A stretch of 64,000 nt of DNA from Ptychodera flava (taxonomy: Eukaryota > Hemichordata > Enteropneusta > Ptychoderidae): contig NC_091946.1 of the NCBI RefSeq assembly GCF_041260155.1, positions 14,776,573-14,840,572 of the forward strand, given 5' to 3'. Within the stretch, counting starts at the first letter, position 1. Each line of letters opens with the position of its first letter. The position numbers and the translations under genes were made by a program. Shown here piece by piece: positions 40,547-50,849 of the stretch. The notes beneath the pieces are model-generated. The model searched no databases, was not told the origin of the DNA, and was given only the letters and a program-made list of their open reading frames with translations.

Positions 40547-43300
40547 ATGACGGCAGAACCGCTTGACAAATCCAAATGTCTTATGCAAGCATGAAAGAGA
40601 TCACTCTAAGGATGACATGAGTAAAATTTCAGCTCAATCGGTGGTTTAGTTTTGAAAAAGAACAGTTTTGAAGATTAAAGTACGATTTCCACAAAATACA
40701 AGATGGCGGCCAAACCATGAATTAGATATGTGCATATTTAATGAGGTACCGGATATTGCACCATATGGTCTCCCATCATACCAAATATGAAGGATGTAGC
40801 ACTTGTAGTTACTGAGTTATGGACATATATGTATATTTGAGGTCAAAGGTCATCGAGGTCACGTGACACTTTGTCAAAAAATTTCTATCCCATACTTATC
40901 CCCATATACCAAAAATAAGGCCTCTAGCTCTATTTGCTTGCCCAGAATTAGATATGTGCATATTTAATGACGTGCATGATGTGGCGTCATAAGGTCTGCA
41001 ATCCTACCAAATATGAAGGGTGTAGCACTTGTGGTTACTCAATTATGGACATATATGTATATTTGAGGTCAAAGGTTATTGAGGTCATGTGACATTTTGT
41101 GAAAAAAATTGTATCCCATACTTATCCCCATATTCCAAAAATCAGGCCTCTAGCTCTATTGGCTTGCCCAAAATTAGATATGTGCATATTTAATGAGGTA
41201 CCGGATAAGGCACCATATGGTCTCCCATCCTACCAAATATGAAGGGTGTAGCACTTGTGGTTACTTATTTATGAACATATACGTATATTTAAGGTCAAAG
41301 GTCATCGAGGTCACATGACACTTTGTGAAAAAAAATTGTATTGGTAAGTTATGCCTATATACCAAAAATCAGACATCTAGGTCTATTGGCTTGCCCAGAA
41401 TTAGATATGTGCATATTTAATGAGGTACCGGATATGGCACCATATGGTCTCCCATCATACCAAATATGAAGGGTGTAGCACTTGTGGTTACTTAGTTATG
41501 AACATATACGTATATTTAAGGTCAAAGGTCATCGAGGTCACATGACATTTTGTCAAAAAAATTGTGTTGCTAAGTTATGCCTATATACCAAAAATCAGAC
41601 ATCTAGCTCTATTGGCTTTCCCAGAATTAGATATGTGAATATTTAATGAGGTACCGGATATGGCACCATATGGTCTCCCATCATACCAAATATGAAGGGT
41701 GTAGCACTTGTGGTTACTTTGTTATGAACATATATATATATATTTAAGGTCAAAGGTCATCGAGGTCACATGACATTTTGTCAAAAAAATTGTATTGCTA
41801 AGTTATGCCTATATACCAAAAATCAGACATCTAGCTCTATTGGCTTGCCCAGAATTAGATATGTGCATTTTTAATGAGGTACGGGATATGGCACCATAAG
41901 GTCTCCCATCATACCAAATATTTAGGATGTAGTACTTGTGGTTCCTAAGTTATGGACATATATGTATATTTGAGGTCAAAGGTCATTGAGGTCATGTGAC
42001 ATTTTGTCAAAAAAAATTGTATCCCATACTTATCCCCATTTACCAAAAATCAGAACTCTAGCACCATTGGCTTGCCCAAAATTTGATATGTGCATATTTA
42101 ATGAGGTACCGGATATGGCACCATATGGTCTCCGATCATACCAAATATGAAGGATGTAGCACTTGTGGTTACTGAGTTATGGACATATATGTATATTTGA
42201 GGTCAAAGGTCATCGAAGTCATGTGACATTTTGTTAAAAAAATTCTTTTTCGTAGTTATCCCTATATACCAAAAATCTGACCTCTTGCTCTATTAGATTG
42301 CCCAGTATTAGATATGACTCTTACATAGGCCAGAATAAGCCATTTGTATAGCTTAGCTGCAGAGGTATAGGGGAGGTCAAAGGTCATTGAAAAATCAGAA
42401 AAATAATACTTTAAAAATCTTCTTCTCAAAAACTGCCTGGTTAATTTCCTTGAAATTTATTATATAGCATCTAGTAGTATGGCCTATAAAGTTTGCGAAA
42501 AGATTTTGGTGTTAGTTCTGGAGAAGAAGATTTTTGAAGATTAAATTGGTATTTTTTGAAAATCCAATATGGCGGCCAAATCATGTGACCAATCCAAATG
42601 TCTTTCGCAAACTTAAAAGAGATCACTCTAAGGATGACATGAGTAAAATTTCAGTTAAATCGGTGTGTTTGTTCTCGACAAGAAGATTTTTAATGATTGA
42701 ATTGCGATTTTCGTAAAATCTAAGATGGCGGCCAAATCATGTGACCGATCCACATGACTTTCGCAAACTTCAAACAGATCACTCAAAGGATGATATGAGT
42801 CAAATTTCAGTTAAATCGGTCTGTTAGTTCTGGAGAAGAAGATTTTTGAAGATGAAATTGGTATTTTTCGAAAATCCGATATGGCGGCCAAATCATGTGA
42901 CCAATCCAAATGTCTTTCGCATATTTGAAAGAGATCCTCCTGGGGATAACATGAGTAAAATTTGAGTTATATCGGTGTTTTGGTTCTGGAGAAGAAGATT
43001 TTTAATGATTAAATTGTGATTTTCGTAAAATCCAAGATGGCCGCCAAATCACGTGACCGATCGAAACGCCTTTCGCAAACTTGAAAGAGATCCTCCTAGG
43101 GATGACATGAGTAAAATTTCAGCTAAATCTGTACGTTGGTTCTGGAGAAGAAGATTTTTAAAATTAAATTGGTATTTTTTGCAAATCCAATATGGCCGCC
43201 AGGTCGCGCGACTATTCGAAATTTCTATACCCAGGTGCACGAGATCTCATAGGTACCTATTAGCCCTGCAAGTTTCAGAAGTTTGCGGTAAGCGGTGATT
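40547..43300. repeat. 156-bp tandem units flanking the 226-bp array
   Basis: A second monomer (GATGGCGGCCAAATCATGTG, TTTCGCAAACTT.AAAGAGATC, GATGACATGAGTAAAATTTC) recurs with GGCGGCC/GGCCGCC at 42571, 42727, 42883, 43039 and 43194 (spacing 155-156 bp). Related copies lie on the other side of the 226-bp array at about 40547 and 40705. The 226-bp array is therefore nested inside an older 156-bp array. Confidence 0.88.
40721..42306. repeat. Seven tandem units of 226-228 bp
   Basis: Units begin at the word ATTAGATATG at 40721, 40947, 41173, 41400, 41626, 41854 and 42081, with a degenerate start at 42307; spacing is 226-228 bp. Each unit carries GAGGTACCGGATATGGCACC, ATGAAGGGTGTAGCACTTGT and AGGTCAAAGGTCATCGAGGT. 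Neighbours are about 85-95% alike by eye. Short open frames within the units are not conserved as protein. Confidence 0.93.
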
Positions 43301-43423
43301 GAGTTTTAGGTCGACAAAAAAAGAGCGGAAGAAGAAGAAGAAGTAGAAGAAGAAGAAAGTTGAACTCCTATAAAACCAATAGGGGCCCAGCCGGTAGGCT
43401 TGGGCCCCTAATTACCATTTTTA

Positions 43424-43455
43424 TCGTCATCATCATCGTCATCATCATCATCATC

Positions 43456-43509
<54 letters not shown>

Positions 43510-43512
43510 GTC
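43424..43512. repeat. (ATC)n microsatellite
   Basis: About 90 bp of ATC trinucleotides just beyond the Helitron-like element's right end. Confidence 0.95.
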
Positions 43513-44374
43513 ATCGTTATTTCAGCTCGAGCAAATATAAGCTTTATTTACAACAACAGCGAAAAATCAGGAGATCAGAAAAACAACGAATTACAAAGTA
43601 ATGCTTTTAAATCAACAAGCAAAAAATACGTACAAAACTTTGGTGATAAATCTGATATGGATTTTTAAAATTTCAAAGACTGGTGCAACTCCTATTTCAA
43701 TAGATAATTAATATCACTGTCGAGGAGCAAATTTCTCTGAATGTTGTTTAGAAAAAATGAGATAGGTGATGACTCTTAAAGATCCCTCTCCATAAAGCAT
43801 GGTTACGCATAAAGGCATAAAAGTATATAAGCCTTGTCAGTCACAAAGTAAACATAAAAATTGTCATGCGTAAAATGAACACTATCTCCATACTGTCAGT
43901 AGAGAAAAGAAACACTAGTACTATCACATCATCTATTAGAAAGTTTGTTTTCTGTTCTGAATCATTTAGTATAATTCGTGAAAGAAAATTATTCAACTTT
44001 CAAAATGGAATTATGAGAAAAATGGTCTGATTCTTACTATGTCTGTAAATTTACTGCCCATTTAGTGTTTTGAGTATGTTCCACAGTAAATATATTTCCT
44101 CATTCTGCCTTATTGTTCTTTAAATGTATAGGTCATTACATCAATCATTGCAGACTGTCATCAAGGAACACAATACCAAGATAAAACCTGTACGGGTGGC
44201 ATCCTATGGAGGATGATATCTTTTCTTATCTTCTTAGTGTCTAAGGAAAGAGTTTTGAGAAAAACTATTTTTCCTGTGTGGCACTTGGAGGTTATTCCAA
44301 GCAATAAATCACAATAAAGCTCGTGCATATATGGAGTGAACTGGTCAAAATCTCGTGGTATACATTCGTTGGGT

Positions 44375-44585
44375 GTGATTTATTGCTATTATATCATAAC
44401 AGTATATTCAAATTCTGGCGTTGGACGTCAAAAAACGGATTTTTGCTCAAGCGGAGAGCTCGCGCGTGTGCCAGTCGTGGTATATCGCCAATATACCACG
44501 GTTCTTTTCGCGTCTCGACCAATCAGATCCCCGTATTTGCGCCACAATATACCGGTATGATATAATACCCTATATTGCCTGTTCC
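44375..44585. mobile_element. Possible short inverted-repeat element
   Basis: TATTATATCATAACAGTATA near 44387 faces the complement of TATACCGGTATGATATAATA near 44550, and an inner hairpin GGTATATCGCCAATATACC lies between. The ends are imperfect and no target duplication was seen, so this is a weak call. Confidence 0.35.
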
Positions 44586-44608
44586 TGTGTCGTATCAGCA
44601 TGTGTATC

Positions 44609-45206
44609 ATTTGTACTACGTCAGACACGAGACGAAGTCGAGTGTCTGATGCAGCACAAACGACAAGAATGGTTATACGACGCAGGATAAAATAGAAACA
44701 GGACGATGGAACAAAACCCCACGTTTAGACAGAACATGCGATTTGTGTTCCATGAACTAAGTGGAAGATGAATTCCATTTTTTACTTGTATGTCCCAGGT
44801 ATCAAGATCTGAGGACAAAGTTTATATCACGCTATTATTACAACCCTCCTGTTTTATATAAGTTTACTTTGTTGATGTCAGCAGATAATTTAAAAACTCT
44901 AAGACAACTCAGTAGATATATATTTTTTGCAATGAAGCATAGAGACGACTATATGAGTAATGTCAATTCTACTTAATCTTGTCGTCTATTTTGTAATTAG
45001 TTTCCATGATCAGGTGTTACCGTACGTTACTTTTTCCCAGTGACCCATGTACTATATTACTTATATTTTTGTACATTTTGGCCGGTGGCCATAAGTACTG
45101 AAATAAACTTGACTTATTACTTGACTTATTTGTACTACGTCAGACACGAGACGAAGTCGAGTGTCTGATGCAGCACAAACGACAAGAATGGTTATACGAC
45201 GCAGGA
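44609..45206 (+). mobile_element. 5'-truncated LINE flanked by a perfect 79-bp direct repeat
   Basis: The insert 44688-45127 contains the C-terminus of a LINE reverse transcriptase with the zinc-binding pattern C..C..., EDEFHFLLVCPRYQDLRTKF and a stop near 44976. An AT-rich 3' UTR follows, ending in the repeated word CTTGACTTATTA. On both sides lies the same 79-bp sequence (44609-44687, 45128-45206), identical by eye, starting ATTTGTACTACGTCAGACAC. The simplest reading is an unusually long target-site duplication. An in-frame stop lies just upstream of the EDEFHF segment, so this copy is dead. Confidence 0.82.
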
Positions 45207-45755
45207 ACAGTCGATATTGGAAAATAACCGATTTATCATATACCAATGCCAAGAACTTATATACTAATACTTACAAAAAACTTGAATTTCGACGCTTTAC
45301 TTAAAATTATTACACCTTGCGCATAAATATCGAAGTATTTCTGTGAACAGGCTTCATTCAAAAATTAGCTTACCAAGAAGTCAACATTACGCGCGACACT
45401 GCTGCAAGTCCTCCATATCTCAATAAACTCGATGGAGAAATACACCAGGATTCAAAAATCACCGTGCAGGGGGAACTTTTTCAGGTACAATGGTAACCGA
45501 TCAAATACTGTCCTTTGCTTTAAATCTCTCCTGATTTCTATCACACTCGATGCCGTAGAGAACGGAGAAGGGCCGTCATTTTCTTTGTTTATCCTTAGAG
45601 TTGCCATGTCAACAGCTGTCGCGCGCGACATCGCTGTCACACCACGCGCTCGCTACCTGTCTGGAGGTAGACAGTGCCGTGCGAATGGCGGAATGTTTGT
45701 TACAGCTTATCTAAAAATACAAAAACTTTAACAGAACAAGTCATTGACAATGACA

Positions 45756-47128
45756 TAGTCCCCACTTGTAATAGGAATATTAGTCTCGAGGGGGCAGGGA
45801 AATGAGGTCATTAAGAAGTATCACTAAAGTGTATATGTTCAGATCTATGTACACATAGGTCTATGTCATTGTTCCCAATTTGAAACAAGAGGCATGTCTA
45901 AGTTATGGTTCTAAATCGGGAAAAAAGATCAAACCTCTAGCTGTATTGGCCAGCCAAGAAATACATATGTGCATAATAAATGAGGTACAAGATGTGACAT
46001 CTTAAGGTCTATTATCCTATCAAAATTGAAGCGTAAAGAACTTGTGGTTACTGAGTTATGCATATATATGCATATTCAAGGTCAAAGGTCATCAAGGTCA
46101 CGTGACATTTTGAAAAAAAAAACCATTGTATTGCTAATTAATCCATATATGCCAAAATTCAGACCTCTAGCTCTATTGGCTTGCCCACAATTATATATGG
46201 GCATAATTAACGAGGTAAAGCATGTGTTGTCATAAGGTCTCCCATCCTACTAAATATAAAGGACATAGTACTTGTGGTTACTTATTTATTGACATAATCG
46301 TGTATTTTAGGTAAAAGGTTATCGAGGTCACATGACATTTTGTCAAAAAATTTCTATCCTATAGTCTATCCCTATATACTAAAAATCATACATTTACCTC
46401 TATTGGCTTGCTCAAAATTAGATATGCACATAATTAATGAGGTACAATATGTGGCGTCATAAGGTGTCCCATCATACCAAATATGAAGAGTGTAGCACTT
46501 GTGGTTCCTGAGTTATGGACAAATGTGTATATTTGGGGTCAAAGGTCACCGAGGTCACGTGACATTTTGTCAAAAAAAATGGCATTGCTAAGTTATCCCT
46601 ACATACCAAAAATCAGACCTCTAGCTCTATTGGCTCGCTCAAAATTAGATATGCACATAATTAATGAGGAACAATATGTGGCGTCATAAGGTGTCCCATC
46701 ATACCATATATGAAGGGTGTAGCACTTGTGGTTACTGAGTTATGGACAAATATGTATATTTGAGGTCAAAGGTCACCAAGGTCACGTGACATTTTGTCAA
46801 AAAATTTGAATTGCCAAGTTATCCCTATATACCAAAAATCAGACCTCTAGCTCTATTGGCTCGCTCAAAATTAGATATGTGCATAATTAATGAGGTACAA
46901 TATGTGGCGTCATAAGGTGTCCCATCATACAAAATATGAAGAGTGTAGCACTTGTGGTTACTGAGTTATGCACAAATATGTATATTTGAGGTCAAAGGTC
47001 ACTAAGGTCACATGACAGTTTGTCAAAGTGTCTGAGATATCTGCGTGAACGGATGGACTCACGTGGATGGACTCACGGACTGACATGACCCAATCTATGA
47101 GCCCCCTGGACTTTATCTGTGGGGACTA
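45756..47128. mobile_element. Second element carrying 226-bp-type units, with TAGTCCCCAC ends
   Basis: Begins TAGTCCCCAC (45756-45765) and ends GTGGGGACTA (47119-47128), a 10-bp inverted pair. Inside are about five tandem units related to the 226-bp monomer of 40721-42306 (GAGGTACAATATGTGGCGTC, GTGTAGCACTTGTGGTTACT, GAGGTCAAAGGTCACCGAGG). The right flank reads CTGAGATATCTGCGTGAACG and is repeated at 47555-47574. No coding or clear target duplication is seen. Its ends differ from those of the 40.4-43.4 kb element. Confidence 0.75.
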
Positions 47129-47196
47129 AAAACTGTGTCACTGCATCCTTTTTGCAATATGAATACGATGAGAAACTAAATTTTTATTTTTCTTGG

Positions 47197-47430
47197 CCTT
47201 ATACATGGGAGTCTATGTAGTGCCTTATACATGGGAGTCTATGGACAGCCTTATACATGGGAGTCTATGGACTTCCTTATACATGGGAGTCTATGGACTG
47301 CCTTATACATGGGAGTCTATGGACTGCCTTATACATGGGAGTCTATAGTCTGCCTTATACATGGGAGTCTATGGTCTGCCTTATACATGGGAGTCTATGG
47401 TCTGCCTTATACATGGGAGTCTATGGAGGT
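47197..47430. repeat. 26-bp minisatellite, nine units
   Basis: The unit CCTTATACATGGGAGTCTAT plus GGACTG repeats nine times at exactly 26-bp steps (47197, 47223, ... 47405), with only a few substitutions. It is open in two frames because 26 is not a multiple of 3 and the unit has few stops. I regard those frames as artefacts. Confidence 0.95.
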
Positions 47431-47439
47431 GAAAATTAA

Positions 47440-47657
47440 AAAGTCCTCTACCACGGCCAAATGTGATCGCATTGTAAAACAAATCGACGTGCATCTGTAT
47501 GAGGTATGGTACTATCCTTGTACCAAGTTTGAACGAAATCGCTCCAGGCGTCTCTGAGATATCTGCGTGAACGGACGGACGGACGGACGCACGCACGGAC
47601 GGACGCACGGACATGACCAAACCTATAAGTCCCCCCGGACGGTGTCTGTGGGGACTA
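47440..47657. mobile_element. Second right end of the TAGTCCCCAC/GTGGGGACTA family
   Basis: The sequence CTGAGATATCTGCGTGAACG, a (GGAC)n-like run, ATAAGTCCCCCCGGAC and GTGGGGACTA (47648-47657) repeats the right end of the preceding element about 529 bp downstream. It is either a truncated second copy or a longer version of the same element that includes the minisatellite. Confidence 0.65.
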
Positions 47658-48398
47658 AAAACCATGGGAAAACATTACAAGATTCAACATGTTATGTCCG
47701 TATTTAGCAACCCGAAATATCCGTGTTCCTCAAGACCCTTCAAAATTTTACGTCTGCGACATCGCTTTGCAGGCAAAGAGCGGCAGCCATTTTGTTTGCT
47801 TACGTTGTTTACTATTAAATTGCAAATGTAGTTAGGGGACAATGCAATACACCGATGACGTTTATCGTGAAATATCTTGGCCGATATTCTACGGTAAACG
47901 TCACTAGGATGAGGCATATGGGCATGGGTATATGATAATGGGATATTTCATCCAACTGTAGTTTCGAATTTCATATCTTCAAACTTCCTATCTTTCTGAG
48001 CTAATAGCCTTTTGACGTTGATATTGTTGCCACCACACCTTCAAGGGAATGTTTTGATTTGTTTTAAGTCGCTGTAATCTCCCTTGTCGTAATTGGCTGG
48101 GTCATCACGTTGTTTATTCGCGAATTACAAACAGGTGCGCATTCATCAGCATATCTTTTGGAGAGAGTCTAACGACTACAGTCATTTCATGAGTCCTCTA
48201 TGATTCTAACTGATTCATTAACATTTGCGCCGCAGACGGAGACACTGTGGGTCTGTCTGCATTGGTTATGAAGCACTGCATGTGTTTCAAGCTTTAAATC
48301 TTGGAACTTATATTTGCGACTTTCTAGTAGCTTCATCTAGCATGGCAGTCCATTGAAAAAGCGTTCCTCTTCTCTGAATTGTCATTTCGACATTGGTC

Positions 48399-49088
48399 TT
48401 AACGTTCCAAGACAAGAAATTGACCATTTTAAACCAACAATTCTCTAGTGTTTAATTAGCTCAGAACCCCCGTAAATTGTATATTTTCGGAAAACCTACA
48501 TATAGGGGAACAGTTTGGTTACCATAGTGTCACCATTATTTACATAACTATCACGTGACAGGTAATTTGCATAACCTTTCAAAAATCGGTTTTCCCTATG
48601 TTTTGTTTCAATGCTTTGAGATATGTGGCTGAAATTTGTGTGAGTGCAAGCTTTCTGAAGGGTCTTCAAAAATGTGTCTCAGAATGTTTTTAAACCTTCT
48701 ACAACAGTTTTTATGTCAGAAAAACTTCCAGAGCAGTGAATTTAAGCATAGTTGATTTCTTTAAAATTGTGCTCCAAAAAAGCTAAGCAAGATGTAAAAA
48801 ATCTGAGACACACTTTGGAAAAGCGTTGTGACAGCTTGCATTCCAGCAAGTTTGAGTCAGATATTTTGAAGTATTGAGACAAAACAAAGGGAAAACCGTT
48901 TGTTGACAGGTTATGCAAATTACCGTGTCACGTGATAGTTATGTAAACAATGGAGACACTGTGGTTACCAAAATGTTTCCGTATATCTAGGCTTTCAGAA
49001 AATGTATACTTTACAGGGGTTCTGAGCTTATTAACCGTTAGAGAATTGTTAGATTAAAAAGGTCAAATTTCTTGTCTTGGAACCTTAA
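48399..49088. mobile_element. 682-bp TTAA-flanked foldback element
   Basis: Between TTAA tetramers (48399-48402, 49085-49088) lies a long imperfect palindrome. The outer ends are GTTCCAAGACAAGAAAT and its complement, and the arms of about 300 bp include CTATCACGTGACAGGTAATT on the left and its complement on the right. No coding. Different in sequence from the palindromes at 6.3 and 13.9 kb, but with the same TTAA habit. Confidence 0.85.
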
Positions 49089-49266
49089 ATTTGAAAACTA
49101 AATATATCAATTACAGCAGCTAGCATGTTTGAATGACGCTGTCAGATTATCTAAGAATAAGTGCATCCTAGTGTTGAAAACCATTTTCTTTCCGTATCAA
49201 GCTTGCTGAGCGTAACAATCGTCCTGTTGTAATGACAAAGCACGAGTGCTTCTGCAAGAAAACACG

Positions 49267-49739
49267 CTAGTTTGCATGACTAGGTCTTTCTGACACACTT
49301 GTGTCATGGACCTTCACAATGTGACCTTTATCTGTCCTCTTAGCCAAAGAAAATTCTAACTCAGAAGGTTTGTCGCCATCATCTTCTGTATTTCTAGCCT
49401 CCTGCTTTTTAATTTCTTCTCTTATAATAACACTGGCCGCGTCATTTCCAATTTTATCGAAAATGTTCTGTAGTTCCTTAAGGAGTGACATTTTGCCCAA
49501 ACGAATCGATTTAACACAGAAAAAACTGAGCAACCGACTAGTTGGACTGCCTTTTCGTTCAAGATTGTGTTGTTGTAATACGGTTAGACCTAGATGATCG
49601 GCAAAGCCCTTCCAATCCCTTATCCCATCTCTGTTCACATCTAGAATTTCACACAATTGCAACCATGTTTCTGGAGATATTGTACTCCTTCCGTGAAAGT
49701 ATCCAGCATCAGCCATTTCCGAACTGGATAGGACTTGCT
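49267..49739 (-). CDS. Death-domain exon (3' terminal exon of an unidentified gene)
   Basis: The minus-strand frame reads EQVLSSSEMADAGYFHGRST, then a Death domain: SPETWLQLCEILDVNRDGIR, DWKGFADHLGL and LERKGSPTSRLLSFF, followed by helices and a Lys/Glu-rich tail ending at the stop (49267-49269). The W..L...L.....DW..FA..LGL...SPT..LL pattern resembles the Death domains of IRAK/MyD88-type adaptors, which assemble signalling complexes by helix packing. An acceptor (ACCCAG) lies at 49740-49741 and needs a phase-1 donor upstream. An alternative is a gene starting at the internal Met (49714-49716). It lies 3.6 kb downstream of gene B on the same strand, but gene B's last seen exon ends in phase 0, so a direct join does not work. 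Confidence 0.72.
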
Positions 49740-50849
49740 CTGGGTTCTATTTTCAAAGAGAAGCATAAGACATGAGCAACAATTAATGAAATAAAAAAGT
49801 ACAAACACGCTTGACAAAAAGAGATCCTTAAACTAATTGATGAAGCTCTACATCGTCATTTCTTACGTCGTTGTAACAAATTGTGCCGTTGCAGAGTTAT
49901 GATAATTAGTATGATGTCAGTGAGGACCGATGTCATTGATACTGGTAAATTTCATTGTTGAAACATTTAGATATTGATTCTGCTAATGTGTCTATTGCCT
50001 CTAAACTAAAAGTAGAACGTTTTAGTTGTTTTCAGGCTGTTGCACAAACTACAATCTATGGTTGTGGGACCCTAAAAGGTTAGCTTTGTGTTTCTAGCAA
50101 TAGATTATTTGTGCAATGTACGGGACAAAGACTGACACAGAATACTAAAATTATAAGCATGCGGGATTTCTCCTGAAATGACCAAATTTATCTTGTAAAA
50201 TCTTATAAATAGAGATTATTCGAATTGGTCGAAGACCTTTTGTTTTGAATTGCACAAAATGAACTAAAATTACACAGTAAATACTAGACGGGAAAATGTA
50301 AGTAATGTTTAATAGCCCTTGAGAAGATGTACAGTGAAGTCAAGTTGCATATCACAATCTGCTTACAAGCGTCTGTTCAACACTTTGTTTATCCCTTGTC
50401 TTATATGAAGTGCACACGTAAACGGGCCCATTCTGGCTGCTCATCAGCCTGGCCCGCAATCGTGAATAAATATGTAGCATTTGGACAATTTTCTGCTGGA
50501 TTATAGCATTCAACTCCCAATCAGCACCTTCTCAGTATAGCAATATGACATTAAATTGGTCCAAAAATCACTTTCATTCAAGGTAATACATTACCAGATC
50601 CATGGGACATTTGAGATTTACAAATTTAAGTAGGACCATCCTGAACCACTGATATTTAGTGGTGGTACCAGGTGTCCGGATTGGGTAAGCGTACCCTGCT
50701 AGTATGCTACACCCGTCAGGATTGGTCCCAAAATTGTCTAAATTTTGTATGAACTGATAGAGTACATGAATCACTGTATTAAGTCAAAGCCAGGAATGCT
50801 GTCGCTAATCATTTGAGTGACCGAGGTGTCATATTTGGCCACAATGTCA

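Larger units (their letters stand above)
40356..43414. mobile_element. Helitron-like non-autonomous element with internal tandem arrays
   Basis: The element spans 40362-43408 between two TAATTA hexamers (40356-40361, 43409-43414). The left end is AAGCTGCAAGCAGCGTTTGC, with subterminal GGGGCCCAAGC. The right end has a (GAA)n tract followed by a hairpin GGGGCCCAGCC..GGCTTGGGCCCC, so the subterminal word returns inverted in the 3' hairpin. Short inverted subterminal words, a 3' hairpin, internal minisatellites and no coding fit Helentron/INE-type non-autonomous elements. That classification is an inference. The inside is almost entirely two tandem arrays. Confidence 0.72.

Noticed and set aside
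40721-42306. CRISPR array
   Set aside because: Units of 226 bp are repetitive throughout with no unique spacers, and the DNA is clearly animal nuclear.
46026-46689. Open frames in the 226-bp units of the second element
   Set aside because: They start and stop with the monomer, are not preserved between units and carry no motif.
47231-47557. Repetitive frame with MGVYGLPYTWES-type units
   Set aside because: It is the 26-bp minisatellite read through; the period is not a multiple of three, so the peptide repeat changes frame each unit.
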